Source: Yoonia sp035117555 (lineage in GTDB: Bacteria; Pseudomonadota; Alphaproteobacteria; Rhodobacterales; Rhodobacteraceae). From it: DNA of 64,000 bases. Within the stretch, counting starts at the first letter, position 1; the number at the start of each line of letters is the position of its first letter. The DNA lies in NCBI RefSeq assembly GCF_035117555.1, contig NZ_JAYKPK010000005.1, forward strand, positions 186,001 through 250,000, given 5' to 3'. Made by a program: the position numbers and the translations under genes. The notes beneath the pieces were generated by a model, which made no database searches, was not told where the DNA came from, and was given only the letters and a program-made list of their open reading frames with translations. Positions 1 through 7,721 of this stretch are shown here, piece by piece.

Positions 1-351
1 TCTCGCACCCGCGTCAAGACGCTGACGCGCAAGACCGTCGCCGACAACGCACGGTTCTTCGCCTCTGGCGAGACTGTGCCTCGACTTGCCATCACCATGG
101 GTATTGCAACGATCCTTGATGCCAAAGAGATCCTCCTTTTAGCAACCGGGTCTGGGAAATCCCGAGCTGTTGCGCAGATGATCGAAGGACCGCTGTCGGC
201 GGCTTGCCCTGCTTCGGCGCTCCAACTTCATGCCCGGGTCACGATCCTTATCGATGCTGCTGCTGCCGAGGATCTTCAGCTGCGCGACTATTACGAAACC
301 GTCCATCCAGGTGGCCTAGATGACAGCATGATCAGGCCAGTGGGGGTGTGA
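1..351 (+). CDS. nagB: Glucosamine-6-phosphate deaminase, C-terminal part (cut by window edge)
   Basis: The reading frame is open from base 1, so the gene starts outside the window; about 116 residues are present. NagB converts glucosamine-6-phosphate to fructose-6-phosphate and ammonia in amino-sugar catabolism. The fragment has the family's C-terminal landmarks in order: TRVKTLT, a NARFF-like segment, PRLAITMGIATILDA, LLLATGSGKS and the SALQLH motif. The tail after LRDYYETVHPGG lacks family similarity and ends just before insertion-sequence debris, so the last residues may have been altered by an insertion. The identification is secure; whether the gene is intact upstream cannot be judged. 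Confidence 0.85.
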   Translation, partial: SRTRVKTLTRKTVADNARFFASGETVPRLAITMGIATILDAKEILLLATGSGKSRAVAQMIEGPLSAACPASALQLHARVTILIDAAAAEDLQLRDYYETVHPGGLDDSMIRPVGV

Positions 352-432
352 TACTTGCGAAACCAGGCCTGCGGAACTTCAACCAGTGACCTTCTGCCGG
401 TTTCTGAACAACGCTCCAGATATTCACAAACT

Positions 433-495
433 CTAATTTAAGTTCAATTTGATGATGAACGCCTTCTGCGCGTCCGTGAATTTGGATACTTTCAT
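433..495 (-). pseudogene. Remnant of an IS3-family orfA N-terminus
   Basis: On the minus strand an ATG preceded by a purine-rich GGAGAGGAG begins a 20-residue peptide MKVSKFTDAQKAFIIKLNLN and then stops. The start MKxSKFTDAQKAFI is the usual N-terminus of the helix-turn-helix OrfA protein of IS3-family elements. Nothing further of the transposase follows, so this is a scar of a lost element. Family membership is inferred from the short motif alone. Confidence 0.55.
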
Positions 496-547
496 CGCAA
501 TCAGCTCCTCTCCCAGCCAAGGAAAAATCTGGCGGAAAACTCTAACC

Positions 548-661
548 ATAAACGAGGACGCGTTCAGGGATCATTGCAATCTGATCGGGCGCACCGAGGG
601 CGGCATGAATACCAAGTTTCACGCCATCTGCGACAGTGCAGACCCTCGTCACGCCGCATAA
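548..661 (+). pseudogene. Remnant of an IS5-family transposase
   Basis: A short plus-strand frame encodes LIGRTEGGMNTKFHAICDS before a stop. GRTxGGxNTKxHAxxD is the hallmark stretch of IS5-family DDE transposases, where it contains a catalytic aspartate region. The typical continuation (G-R-P-I...) is lost. It lies directly beside the IS3 fragment on the opposite strand, so bases 352-678 are a small graveyard of mobile elements rather than a functional gene. No terminal inverted repeats were recognised. Confidence 0.6.
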
Positions 662-678
662 GAACCCGCTGCCTCAAT

Positions 679-960
679 CTAAGGCGCGGTCAGATAATCG
701 GCAGAGACATATCCCGTGATACCTGGCGCTGTGGCCAATGAGACGCGGCACCACCGCTGGCCCAATTCGGTCACGCAATTTTGCCGGTTCAACGGCGTAC
801 CGTCCGGCAGGCCCAGGATCACATCATAGGCAAGGCTCGGACCGGCCCGCAGTTTCAACAGATCGTCAGGTCCCGTGCCTGTCACCGTGGCGTTGCCGCT
901 GGCAGTACAGCCCGCAGCAAGCACGAAAGCGGATAAAGAAGAGATGATGGTCCAGCGCAT
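679..960 (-). CDS. Small SH3-domain lipoprotein
   Basis: A 93-residue protein with a short hydrophobic leader ending in the lipobox-like VLAAGC (Cys18), so it is probably lipidated and held at the periplasmic face of a membrane. The mature part is one bacterial SH3 (SH3b) domain: LLKLRAGPSLAYDVILGLPDGTPL, then a conserved C...WCRV segment and a final GYVSADYL. SH3b domains usually bind peptidoglycan or other envelope components; the ligand here is unknown. It is monocistronic and is the first intact gene after the insertion-sequence remnants. A purine-rich GAGGCAG precedes the ATG. Confidence 0.8.
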   Translation of the reverse strand: MRWTIISSLSAFVLAAGCTASGNATVTGTGPDDLLKLRAGPSLAYDVILGLPDGTPLNRQNCVTELGQRWCRVSLATAPGITGYVSADYLTAP

Positions 961-1067
961 TATTCTGCCTCGATCTATGTGTGAGCCATGACTATCGCAT
1001 TCAGGTCATTGGTGGTGAAGCGAAAAACACCCGCTCTGCGCGGATCCGCACAGTGGCGGTAGGTCTC

Positions 1068-1538
1068 TCACCGGTAGAACCGCAACCCCGCAACAGCGAC
1101 ATCCGCTTGAAAAGCCCGGCCAATCGCCAGCAGGCCGATCCGGGTCAGGGCCTGCGGGTCAAATCGCATGTCGTGCCGATGTGCGGCAAAAGCGGTGAAA
1201 GGCAGACGCATTGTCGCCCAATCTGGCCCCGCCACGACCTCAGCACGAAACGACTGCCAAGGCCGCGTCAGATCCGTCGTGCGCAGGCGAATGTCATAGC
1301 TTTCATCATTGCCGGTCAGGTCCAGCGCCAGACCCTCCCATCCTTCGGCTGAGATACTGTCCGGCAGATCGGTGGCGATCTGCACAAACCCGCCATAGTT
1401 GTCGAGCGATACCTGCCCGCGCAACACATGCGCCAGACGGCCCTTGACCAGTTCCTGCGTCATCTGACCTTGCGACACCCCGCCCATCACGCTGTCGGCG
1501 ACATAATCCCAGTTTGCGGTGATCTCTTGTTCGGTCAT
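1068..1538 (-). CDS. CIA30 family protein
   Basis: A 156-residue protein starting MTEQEITANWDYVADSVMGGVSQG. The W-x-x-V-x-D-x-V-M-G-G-V-S-x-G start, the internal YGGFVQI, and the WEGLALDL and SYDIRLRT segments are typical of the CIA30 (NDUFAF1-like) domain, a galactose-binding-like fold first known from complex I assembly factors. Bacterial members have no established job. The start at 1538 is chosen because AAAGGATC lies at the right distance and similarity begins there. It is 60 bases downstream of the PAS-LuxR-hydrolase gene on the same strand, so the two are probably co-transcribed. Confidence 0.8.
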   Translation of the reverse strand: MTEQEITANWDYVADSVMGGVSQGQMTQELVKGRLAHVLRGQVSLDNYGGFVQIATDLPDSISAEGWEGLALDLTGNDESYDIRLRTTDLTRPWQSFRAEVVAGPDWATMRLPFTAFAAHRHDMRFDPQALTRIGLLAIGRAFQADVAVAGLRFYR

Positions 1539-1598
1539 GGTGATCCTTTCCGACAGTGACGCGGCAGGTAAAGACCGAAGCCCCGGCAATAGCAACCG

Positions 1599-3194
1599 TC
1601 ACACCATCCCGTGTTCTGCCCCCGCAAGCCCCGCGCGCATGCCCGCAGCAAAGGCATAGCGGAAGATCAGCGCGCTATGGCTCAGCGGCAGGCTGTGCCC
1701 GGCATCACTGACCAGCCGGAAATGTCCATCCGGCAGGCTGGCCACCATCGCCTCGACCGCGCGGCGCGAAACGGTCTGGCTGTTGGCACCGTGCAGCGCG
1801 ATAAAAGGGGCAGCGATCCCGGCCAATTCAGCCTGCCAATCATCATTGGTGATCAGCATGTCGCGACGAAATCCGATGCCGCGCTGCTGCCAGACCAGCG
1901 AAAACACGTCTTGCAGGGCGATGGCTCTGGCAGGGTTCTCCATCACCGCGCGGTCAAAGGCACAATCGCCAAACACGAATTGCGGAATCAGATCGACACC
2001 TTTGCGGGCGATCTGCGACAGACCCAGCATGACGATCTTATCCATAAGCGTGGGCAGGTTCTGCGCGGCCCAGGCATTGACGCGGTGGCGGCGCGGCATG
2101 TCCGCGGTCTGCGCCCAGTTTTTCATCGGCGGGGTCGTGGGGGCGGCGATCACGGCGGCAACGCGGTCAGGCTGGGTCAGCGCGAAACGCGCGGCAAAGC
2201 GCGTGCCGACATCATGGGCGATCACCACGGCCCGTGCGATGCCCAGCGCATCAAGCGTCTGCACCGCATGGGTCATCGCGCATGTCAGACTGTCCCCATC
2301 AGGCGGCATCGGCGTATGACCATAACCGGGCCGTTCCAGCGCAATGATATCAAGGCCCAGCGCATGGGCCCCTGCCTGCACCTCTGGCAAGGCAGCGATG
2401 CCGAACAAAGCACCATGGAACAGCAACACCGGCATCCCGCCCGGCAGCCCAAAGCGGTGGAAGCCGACCTCTCCGGCAGGATTGATCCGCAAGGCGGTAC
2501 CGACTGCGCGCCGTTTGACACTGGCCTGCGGATTGGCGGTGCGGTCTGCTGTCAGCGACAAGGCATAGGCCAGCGACACCAGTTGCACCTGCGACCGCAC
2601 GCCGGCCTTGGCAAGGATCGCCTTAACCTGCTGGCGGACCGTACCGGGGGCCCGATGCAGATCACTTGCAATCAGATCAACCGTTTTTCCTTCAAGCAAG
2701 CCGAAATAGACCCGGGTTTCACCCGCCGATAATCCGATCGTATCCGCAAGCTGCTGCTGGACGCGATCATCCAGGCCCCGGCGCACCTCATGCAGGGTGA
2801 TCAACCCACCTTCTTCATGGGTCACGCCAAGCAACAGTATCGTGTCTCCCTCGGGCGTGGCGACAACGACGGGGACAGGATCACCGGAAAAATCCTTGCG
2901 GGCCAGAAATTGCCTGGCGGCTTGCGGCGTTTCCATGATCTCGGACAGCGCGCTGCCGGGCTCTGTCCCCAGATTCTGCGCCGCGGCGGCATTCTGGCTG
3001 ATCACCAGCCCAGCGCTGTCGACGACCAGCACAATCGCCGCTGGTGGCACCGGAAAATCCGCGACCGCCGCAGTATCGCCAGGCAGGTTCGAAACCGCCT
3101 GCGCCATGGCCTGCCCGCCGCTGGCATCTGACATCGCGGCAGCAAGCTGATCCACCAAGATATCAAAGCTCTCATGTGGTTTGGTATATTTCAC
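1599..3194 (-). CDS. PAS / LuxR-type HTH / alpha-beta hydrolase fusion protein
   Basis: A 531-residue three-part protein. Residues about 46-135 look like a PAS-type sensor (IVLVVDSAGLVISQNAAA). Residues about 154-212 are a LuxR/GerE helix-turn-helix (LSAGETRVYFGLLEGKTVD, then TVRQQVKAILAKAGVRS). Residues about 245-520 are an alpha/beta hydrolase with the oxyanion stretch LLFHGALFG, LERPGYGHT and a terminal DAGHSLPLSH histidine. The nucleophile elbow reads AHDVG (Asp328) rather than GxSxG, as in epoxide hydrolases and haloalkane dehalogenases. The usual acid position reads GANS, so catalysis is uncertain. It may be a regulator using the hydrolase fold as a ligand sensor, or an enzyme. It probably forms an operon with the CIA30 gene. 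Confidence 0.8.
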   Translation of the reverse strand: MKYTKPHESFDILVDQLAAAMSDASGGQAMAQAVSNLPGDTAAVADFPVPPAAIVLVVDSAGLVISQNAAAAQNLGTEPGSALSEIMETPQAARQFLARKDFSGDPVPVVVATPEGDTILLLGVTHEEGGLITLHEVRRGLDDRVQQQLADTIGLSAGETRVYFGLLEGKTVDLIASDLHRAPGTVRQQVKAILAKAGVRSQVQLVSLAYALSLTADRTANPQASVKRRAVGTALRINPAGEVGFHRFGLPGGMPVLLFHGALFGIAALPEVQAGAHALGLDIIALERPGYGHTPMPPDGDSLTCAMTHAVQTLDALGIARAVVIAHDVGTRFAARFALTQPDRVAAVIAAPTTPPMKNWAQTADMPRRHRVNAWAAQNLPTLMDKIVMLGLSQIARKGVDLIPQFVFGDCAFDRAVMENPARAIALQDVFSLVWQQRGIGFRRDMLITNDDWQAELAGIAAPFIALHGANSQTVSRRAVEAMVASLPDGHFRLVSDAGHSLPLSHSALIFRYAFAAGMRAGLAGAEHGMV

Positions 3195-3397
3195 ATGATT
3201 GTCCCTTCTGCCGCAATCCGGCCCCCTTTCCGAAATGATTGTTTCCCAGAATTGCGATTTAGGGAATGTCTAATCTGCCGGTGCCGCTGACCGACGCAGA
3301 ATGTTGCAGCTGCGACAATCACGCATATCTTTGCCTGCTGGGTTTCGCGCCCAGGAATGATCTGCTAAACCACCAAGAACCCGAACAAAGGTGTCAG

Positions 3398-3937
3398 ATG
3401 ACGACCCGAGATGACGTTGAACAGATGATCCTGCGGGTAGGTCTTGGCGACAGGGCGGCCTTCTCTGCGCTTTATGATGCGACCTCGGCGAAACTATTTG
3501 GCGTATGCCTGCGTATCTTGAATGATCGGGCCGAAGCCGAAGACGCGCTACAGGATGCATTTGTCAGGATTTGGCAAAAAGCAAATACCTACGCCGTCAA
3601 TGGCTACAGCCCGATGACCTGGTTGATTACGCTGACACGCAACCTCGCTATCGACAAGCTGCGCGCCCGCAAAGGCGGGTCTGTGGATATCGACGAGGTG
3701 CATGATCTCAAAGACACCGGCCCCACGCCCGAAGCAGCGGCAGTGGCCGCGTCCGAACGGTCGCGGCTTGATGGCTGCCTGAGCGAATTGGATGCTGACC
3801 GGGCAGAGGCTGTCCGCGGTGCCTATCTGGACGGCTATAGTTACGACGAACTGGCAACGCGTTTTGCGGTGCCGCTGAACACGATGCGAACCTGGCTGCG
3901 CCGCAGCCTGATCAAACTGAAAGAATGTCTGAGCTGA
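3398..3937 (+). CDS. ECF RNA polymerase sigma factor, SigK-like
   Basis: A 179-residue sigma-70 family ECF factor. Region 2 is seen as FSALYDATSAKLFGVCLRIL, AEDALQDAFVRIW and WLITLTRNLAIDKLRARK. Region 4 is seen as GYSYDELATRFAVPLNTMRTWLRRSL. The start at 3398 is favoured because the sequence upstream of MTTRDDVEQ shows no sigma-family similarity and AAAGG sits just before this ATG. It overlaps the downstream rskA-like gene by 13 bases and a fasciclin gene follows; this order matches the SigK-RskA system, so it most likely directs transcription of its own locus and the fasciclin gene. I found no convincing shared promoter motif in 3195-3397 and 4624-4757. Confidence 0.9.
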   Translation: MTTRDDVEQMILRVGLGDRAAFSALYDATSAKLFGVCLRILNDRAEAEDALQDAFVRIWQKANTYAVNGYSPMTWLITLTRNLAIDKLRARKGGSVDIDEVHDLKDTGPTPEAAAVAASERSRLDGCLSELDADRAEAVRGAYLDGYSYDELATRFAVPLNTMRTWLRRSLIKLKECLS

Positions 3938-4623
3938 TGGCAAGTGCCGACGATCATAACGACGATATCGCCCTTGCCGGCGAATATGCGCTGCATCTGA
4001 TGGACGCAGACAGCCGTCGTGCGTTTCAGGCAAGGCTGGACGCAGAACCGGCACTGCGCGCTTTGATCTTGGAATGGGATGAACAGCTTGTCCCGCTGGC
4101 CGAGAACTTTGCCCCTCAGACCCCGCCCAAAACGATCAAGGCGCAGATCGAGGCACGTCTGTTCCCGCAGGCGGCAAAACCCGGCTGGTCGCTCTGGCGG
4201 CTTTTGGCGGGGTCCGGTCTGGCCGCAGCGCTGGCTGTCGTCGTGCTGTTGACCTTGCCGCAGGACCCGACCACGGCCCCCTTCACCCCCAGCCTGAGCG
4301 CCCAGATCGCAGCCGAAGATCAGTCGCTGATCGTATTAGCCAGCTTCGCGCCCGAAACTGGCGTGCTGCGGATCGACCGGCAGGCCGGTGCGGCCATCGA
4401 CGGGCGCGTGCTGGAATTGTGGTTGATTGCGGACGGGGCCGAAGCCCCCGTTTCGCTGGGCGTCCTGCCGACGGAACCGCAGACAGATATCACCCTGCCC
4501 GCAACACTGATCCCGGCGATCACAGGCGGCACGCTGGCGATCAGCGACGAACCTGTCGGCGGATCACCGACCGGCGTGCCGACAGGCGATGTGCTTGCTG
4601 TGGGCGCTGTCGTTTCTCTGTAA
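3925..4623 (+). CDS. Anti-sigma factor, RskA family
   Basis: A 232-residue single-pass membrane protein. The N-terminal part (DIALAGEYALHLMDADSRRAFQARL...EWDEQLVPLAE) is the sigma-binding domain of RskA-type anti-sigma factors. One membrane helix follows (LLAGSGLAAALAVVVLLTL, about residues 91-110), then the extracytoplasmic RskA domain (VLASFAPETGVLRID, VLELWLIADGAEAPVSLG). It should hold the upstream sigma factor inactive until membrane proteolysis releases it. The start overlaps the sigma gene by 13 bases; an alternative ATG at 3937 would overlap by one base. No zinc-binding HxxxCxxC motif is present, as expected for the RskA class. Confidence 0.88.
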   Translation: MSELMASADDHNDDIALAGEYALHLMDADSRRAFQARLDAEPALRALILEWDEQLVPLAENFAPQTPPKTIKAQIEARLFPQAAKPGWSLWRLLAGSGLAAALAVVVLLTLPQDPTTAPFTPSLSAQIAAEDQSLIVLASFAPETGVLRIDRQAGAAIDGRVLELWLIADGAEAPVSLGVLPTEPQTDITLPATLIPAITGGTLAISDEPVGGSPTGVPTGDVLAVGAVVSL

Positions 4624-4757
4624 ACGCCTTTTCACATTCCTGCGGAAGATGCGGGGTTGCGAAAAAATACAAACAGCGGTGAAACTTATCCAGATCAGCG
4701 GGCGTGGGTCTTTGTATCGCCGGACAAGAGTTCGGCTGAACACATAGGAACCAGATC

Positions 4758-5318
4758 ATGCTGAAGACTTCTTTTGCTGCCGTCACTTTCGCAATCGCTG
4801 CCACATCGGCATTTGCGGACAATCACGCCAATGAGAACCCGATGGTTGGTGGTGCTGCGATGTTCGCCAATAAAAATATCGTCGAAAACGCCGTGAATTC
4901 TGCCGATCACACCACGCTGGTCGCCGCCGTGCAAGCCGCCGGTCTGGTCGAGACTTTGCAGTCCGAAGGGCCGTTCACCGTCTTCGCCCCGGTCAATGAC
5001 GCTTTCGCCGCCCTGCCCGAAGGTACCGTTGAATCGCTGCTGCTGCCCGAAAACGTCGATCAGCTGACCACGATCCTGACCTGCCATGTGGTCGGTGCCA
5101 GCGTGATGTCGGATGCGATTGCCGGGATGATCATGGATGCCGATGGCACCTATCCGGTTGAAACACTGGGTGGCTGCATCCTGCAGGCGACGATGACCGA
5201 CGATATGATCCAGTTGACCGACGAGAATGGCACAACAGCCACCGTCACCATCGCCGATGTCGCGCAGTCCAATGGCGTGATCCACGTCATCGACGCCGTC
5301 ATGACACCCGCGATGTAA
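4758..5318 (+). CDS. Secreted fasciclin-domain protein
   Basis: A 186-residue protein with a clear Sec signal peptide (MLKTSFAAVTFAIAATSAFA, cleavage near residue 20) and one fasciclin (FAS1) domain. FAS1 landmarks are present: NIVENAVNSADHTTLVAAVQAAGL, GPFTVFAPVNDAFAALP, LTTILTCHVV and a terminal NGVIHVIDAVMTP. FAS1 domains mediate adhesion or extracellular binding; the partner is unknown. Two cysteines (TCHVV and GGCIL) could form a disulfide. The gene follows a SigK-RskA pair and is the likely regulon target, parallel to MPT70/MPT83 under SigK in mycobacteria. A hairpin terminator follows. Confidence 0.9.
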   Translation: MLKTSFAAVTFAIAATSAFADNHANENPMVGGAAMFANKNIVENAVNSADHTTLVAAVQAAGLVETLQSEGPFTVFAPVNDAFAALPEGTVESLLLPENVDQLTTILTCHVVGASVMSDAIAGMIMDADGTYPVETLGGCILQATMTDDMIQLTDENGTTATVTIADVAQSNGVIHVIDAVMTPAM

Positions 5319-5353
5319 GCCCGTTTTTCACCAGTAGCATGGTAAAAAGAGAT

Positions 5354-5390
5354 GACCCTGCCGACGCAAGTTGGCAGGGTCGTTCCGTTT
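5354..5390. terminator. Bidirectional hairpin terminator
   Basis: A perfect 9-bp stem GACCCTGCC / GGCAGGGTC with a 10-base loop lies between the convergent fasciclin gene and doeB. On the plus strand it is followed by GTTCCGTTTT and on the minus strand by ATCTCTTTTT, so it can serve both genes. Confidence 0.8.
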
Positions 5391-6371
5391 TCAGACCATC
5401 TCTGCCACCAGCGCGACAAAGTCACCGACCTTGACCAGCCCCGGCACATGCCGCGCGGTCAGGATGCCATCGCGCAAGGCATGGCAGGCGACCGACGGCA
5501 CGCCGGTGCGGTCAGCGGGCCAGATCCGAGCGATGGTGTCGCCCGCCTTCACCATATCCCCCAGATCGACCACATAATCGATCAGCCCGGCATCTTTTGA
5601 GAACACAAAACAACTGTCGTCCGGCATATCCAGCTGGATCGTCTGATCAATCTGCAAGTCCCCCGCCAATATCCCCGCATGGATCAGCAGATTGCGGATT
5701 CCCTTGCGCGCAATACTGGCAGAGCGCGCGGTGGATGTCCCAGCCCCGCCGAGTTCTGTCGTCACAAACGTCTTGCCCTGGCTTTCCACCTCGGTATCGA
5801 ACATGCCGACCGCATCAATTTCCAGCATCCGCACCGAATAGGGCGCGTTGAAGGCCTGCATCGCTGCCATACAGGCCGCCTCCTGCGCTTTGTCCGGCAA
5901 GATATGTGCAGCGGCGAAGGGCAGGAAATCCAGCGTGCTCCCGCCGGAATGAAAGTCCAGCACGATATCGGCCAACGGCACCAGTTCGGTGGCGATGTAA
6001 TGGCAGATTTTTTGCGTCACGCTGCCATCCGCCCGCCCCGGAAAGCTGCGGTTCATATTGGCCCCGTCGATGGGCGAACAGCGGGTGCCCGCGGCAAAGG
6101 CAGGCAGGTTCATCATCGGCAGGATGATCACACGGCCAGTAATTTCCGCCGGCCGCAAGCTCACCGCGAGGTCCTGCAAGGCGACCGGCCCTTCATATTC
6201 ATCGCCGTGATTGGCCCCGGTCAACAGCGCAGTCGGACCCGCGCCATTGGCAATCACCGTGATCGGGATCATCACCGACCCCCATGCGCTGTCATCGCGG
6301 CTATAGGGCAGCTTCAGGAAACCATGATGCACGCCCTGCGCATCCAGCGGGATGGTGGGTGTAATGCTCAT
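5391..6371 (-). CDS. doeB: N-alpha-acetyl-L-2,4-diaminobutyrate deacetylase
   Basis: A 326-residue zinc deacetylase of the aspartoacylase/succinylglutamate desuccinylase family. Zinc ligands are seen in GANHGDEYEG and DFHSGG, with NMNRSFPGR in between. In ectoine breakdown DoeB removes acetate from N-alpha-acetyl-diaminobutyrate made by DoeA, giving 2,4-diaminobutyrate. The start at 6371 overlaps the doeA stop as ATGA, which supports both calls and translational coupling. The C-terminal lobe (LGDMVKAGDTIARIWP) resembles a lipoyl/barrel-sandwich fold common in this subfamily. A terminator follows directly. Confidence 0.9.
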   Translation of the reverse strand: MSITPTIPLDAQGVHHGFLKLPYSRDDSAWGSVMIPITVIANGAGPTALLTGANHGDEYEGPVALQDLAVSLRPAEITGRVIILPMMNLPAFAAGTRCSPIDGANMNRSFPGRADGSVTQKICHYIATELVPLADIVLDFHSGGSTLDFLPFAAAHILPDKAQEAACMAAMQAFNAPYSVRMLEIDAVGMFDTEVESQGKTFVTTELGGAGTSTARSASIARKGIRNLLIHAGILAGDLQIDQTIQLDMPDDSCFVFSKDAGLIDYVVDLGDMVKAGDTIARIWPADRTGVPSVACHALRDGILTARHVPGLVKVGDFVALVAEMV

Positions 6372-7552
6372 GCTTTCACCACCAATGCGCGGGGCGTGTT
6401 GCAGAAACATTCATAGCCCGTCTCGGTGATCAGGATCGGTTCGGTAATCTCCAAGCCCCCATCATCCAGCCAGAGCGCGGGCATGAAATGAAACGTCATC
6501 CCCGGTTCCAAGACAGTCGTATCGCCCTTGCGGAACGATATCGTGCGTTCGCCCCAATCGGGCGGATAGCTGATCCCGATGGCATAGCCGCAGCGGCTGT
6601 CCTTGACATAGCCCGCCTTGTTCAGCGTGGCATTGAACGCATTGGCGATATCCTGCGCCTGATTGCCGGGGCGGGCCTGTTCCAACCCGGCCTCGACCGC
6701 ATCCAGCACGGCAGCCTCTGCATCGCGGTATTTGTCAGGCACCTGACCCAGAAACAGCGTCCGCGATTGCGGGCATTGATAGCGCCTGTGCGCGCCCGCG
6801 ATCTCGAAAAACGTGGCCTCGCCGGTTTTCATCGGGCGGTCGTCCCATGTCAGATGCGGCGCTGTCGCATCCATGCCCGACGGCGCCATCGGCACAATCG
6901 CGGGGTAATCGCCCCAATGGCCATCCGCGCCCCGGATCCCCGTGGCATAGATATCGGCGATCAGGTCATTCTTGCGTAATCCGGGCTCCGCCAGTTCCAC
7001 GATCCGCGCATGCATGGTTTCCACGATCCGGGCCGCGCGGCGCATATAATCAATCTCACGATCCGATTTCACCGCGCGCTGCCAGTTCACCAGCCCCGTG
7101 CAATCGCTGATCCGCGCCTGCGGCATCCCCGCCAGCAAGGCGGCATGGGCTGCGGCGGAATAATAGTAATTATCCATCTCCACCCCGATCCGGGCCTGTT
7201 CCAACCCCAGTTCGGTCAAGAGCTTCGCCAGTTCCTGCATCGGATGCTTGGCCGGGTTCTGCACGAAAGTATCGTCATAACCACGGATATTGGCGTCATC
7301 TTCCATGAACACCGTGCGCCGCGCGCCCAACGTATCCATCGCGCGGCCCCACCAGATCGGGTCACCTTCCTGCGTCAGGATCGCGCCCTGGAATACATAG
7401 AACGACCAGCCATCATAGCCCGTCAGCCAAGAGATATTGGATGGATCAGTGACAAAGATCGCATCCAGCCCGCGTGTCGCCATCTCGGCCCGGGTCTTGG
7501 TGATGCGGCGCAGATATTCGCTGGTCGGGAAATTGGCTTCGAATGTGGTCAT
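6368..7552 (-). CDS. doeA: Ectoine hydrolase, M24 peptidase family
   Basis: A 394-residue protein of the creatinase/aminopeptidase P (M24) fold, matching DoeA in length and in the segments DPSNISWLTGYDGWSFYV, DDTFVQNPAKHPM, GVEMDNYYYSAAAH and GYAIGISYPPDWGE. DoeA opens the ectoine ring to N-acetyl-diaminobutyrate. The start at 7552 (MTTFEANFPTSEYL) is taken because family similarity starts there and AAAGGTG precedes it. It overlaps doeB by four bases and is divergent from the aminotransferase at 7722; the 169-bp gap should hold both promoters. The transporter, doeC and regulator genes often linked to this pathway are not in the window. Confidence 0.9.
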   Translation of the reverse strand: MTTFEANFPTSEYLRRITKTRAEMATRGLDAIFVTDPSNISWLTGYDGWSFYVFQGAILTQEGDPIWWGRAMDTLGARRTVFMEDDANIRGYDDTFVQNPAKHPMQELAKLLTELGLEQARIGVEMDNYYYSAAAHAALLAGMPQARISDCTGLVNWQRAVKSDREIDYMRRAARIVETMHARIVELAEPGLRKNDLIADIYATGIRGADGHWGDYPAIVPMAPSGMDATAPHLTWDDRPMKTGEATFFEIAGAHRRYQCPQSRTLFLGQVPDKYRDAEAAVLDAVEAGLEQARPGNQAQDIANAFNATLNKAGYVKDSRCGYAIGISYPPDWGERTISFRKGDTTVLEPGMTFHFMPALWLDDGGLEITEPILITETGYECFCNTPRALVVKA

Positions 7553-7721
7553 CAGGCACCTTTGGTCAGAATATTTCCGACAAGGCTGGGCTGTTTCGCC
7601 GCAAGGGGCAAGACGCGAACAACGGCATCGCATGTCGTTTTTAGGCCAAATGCACCGGGCTTGGGGCTAGAGACTTCACCCCGATCCCCCTAGACTGCCA
7701 TGAAACGTGAAGGAGAAGACG

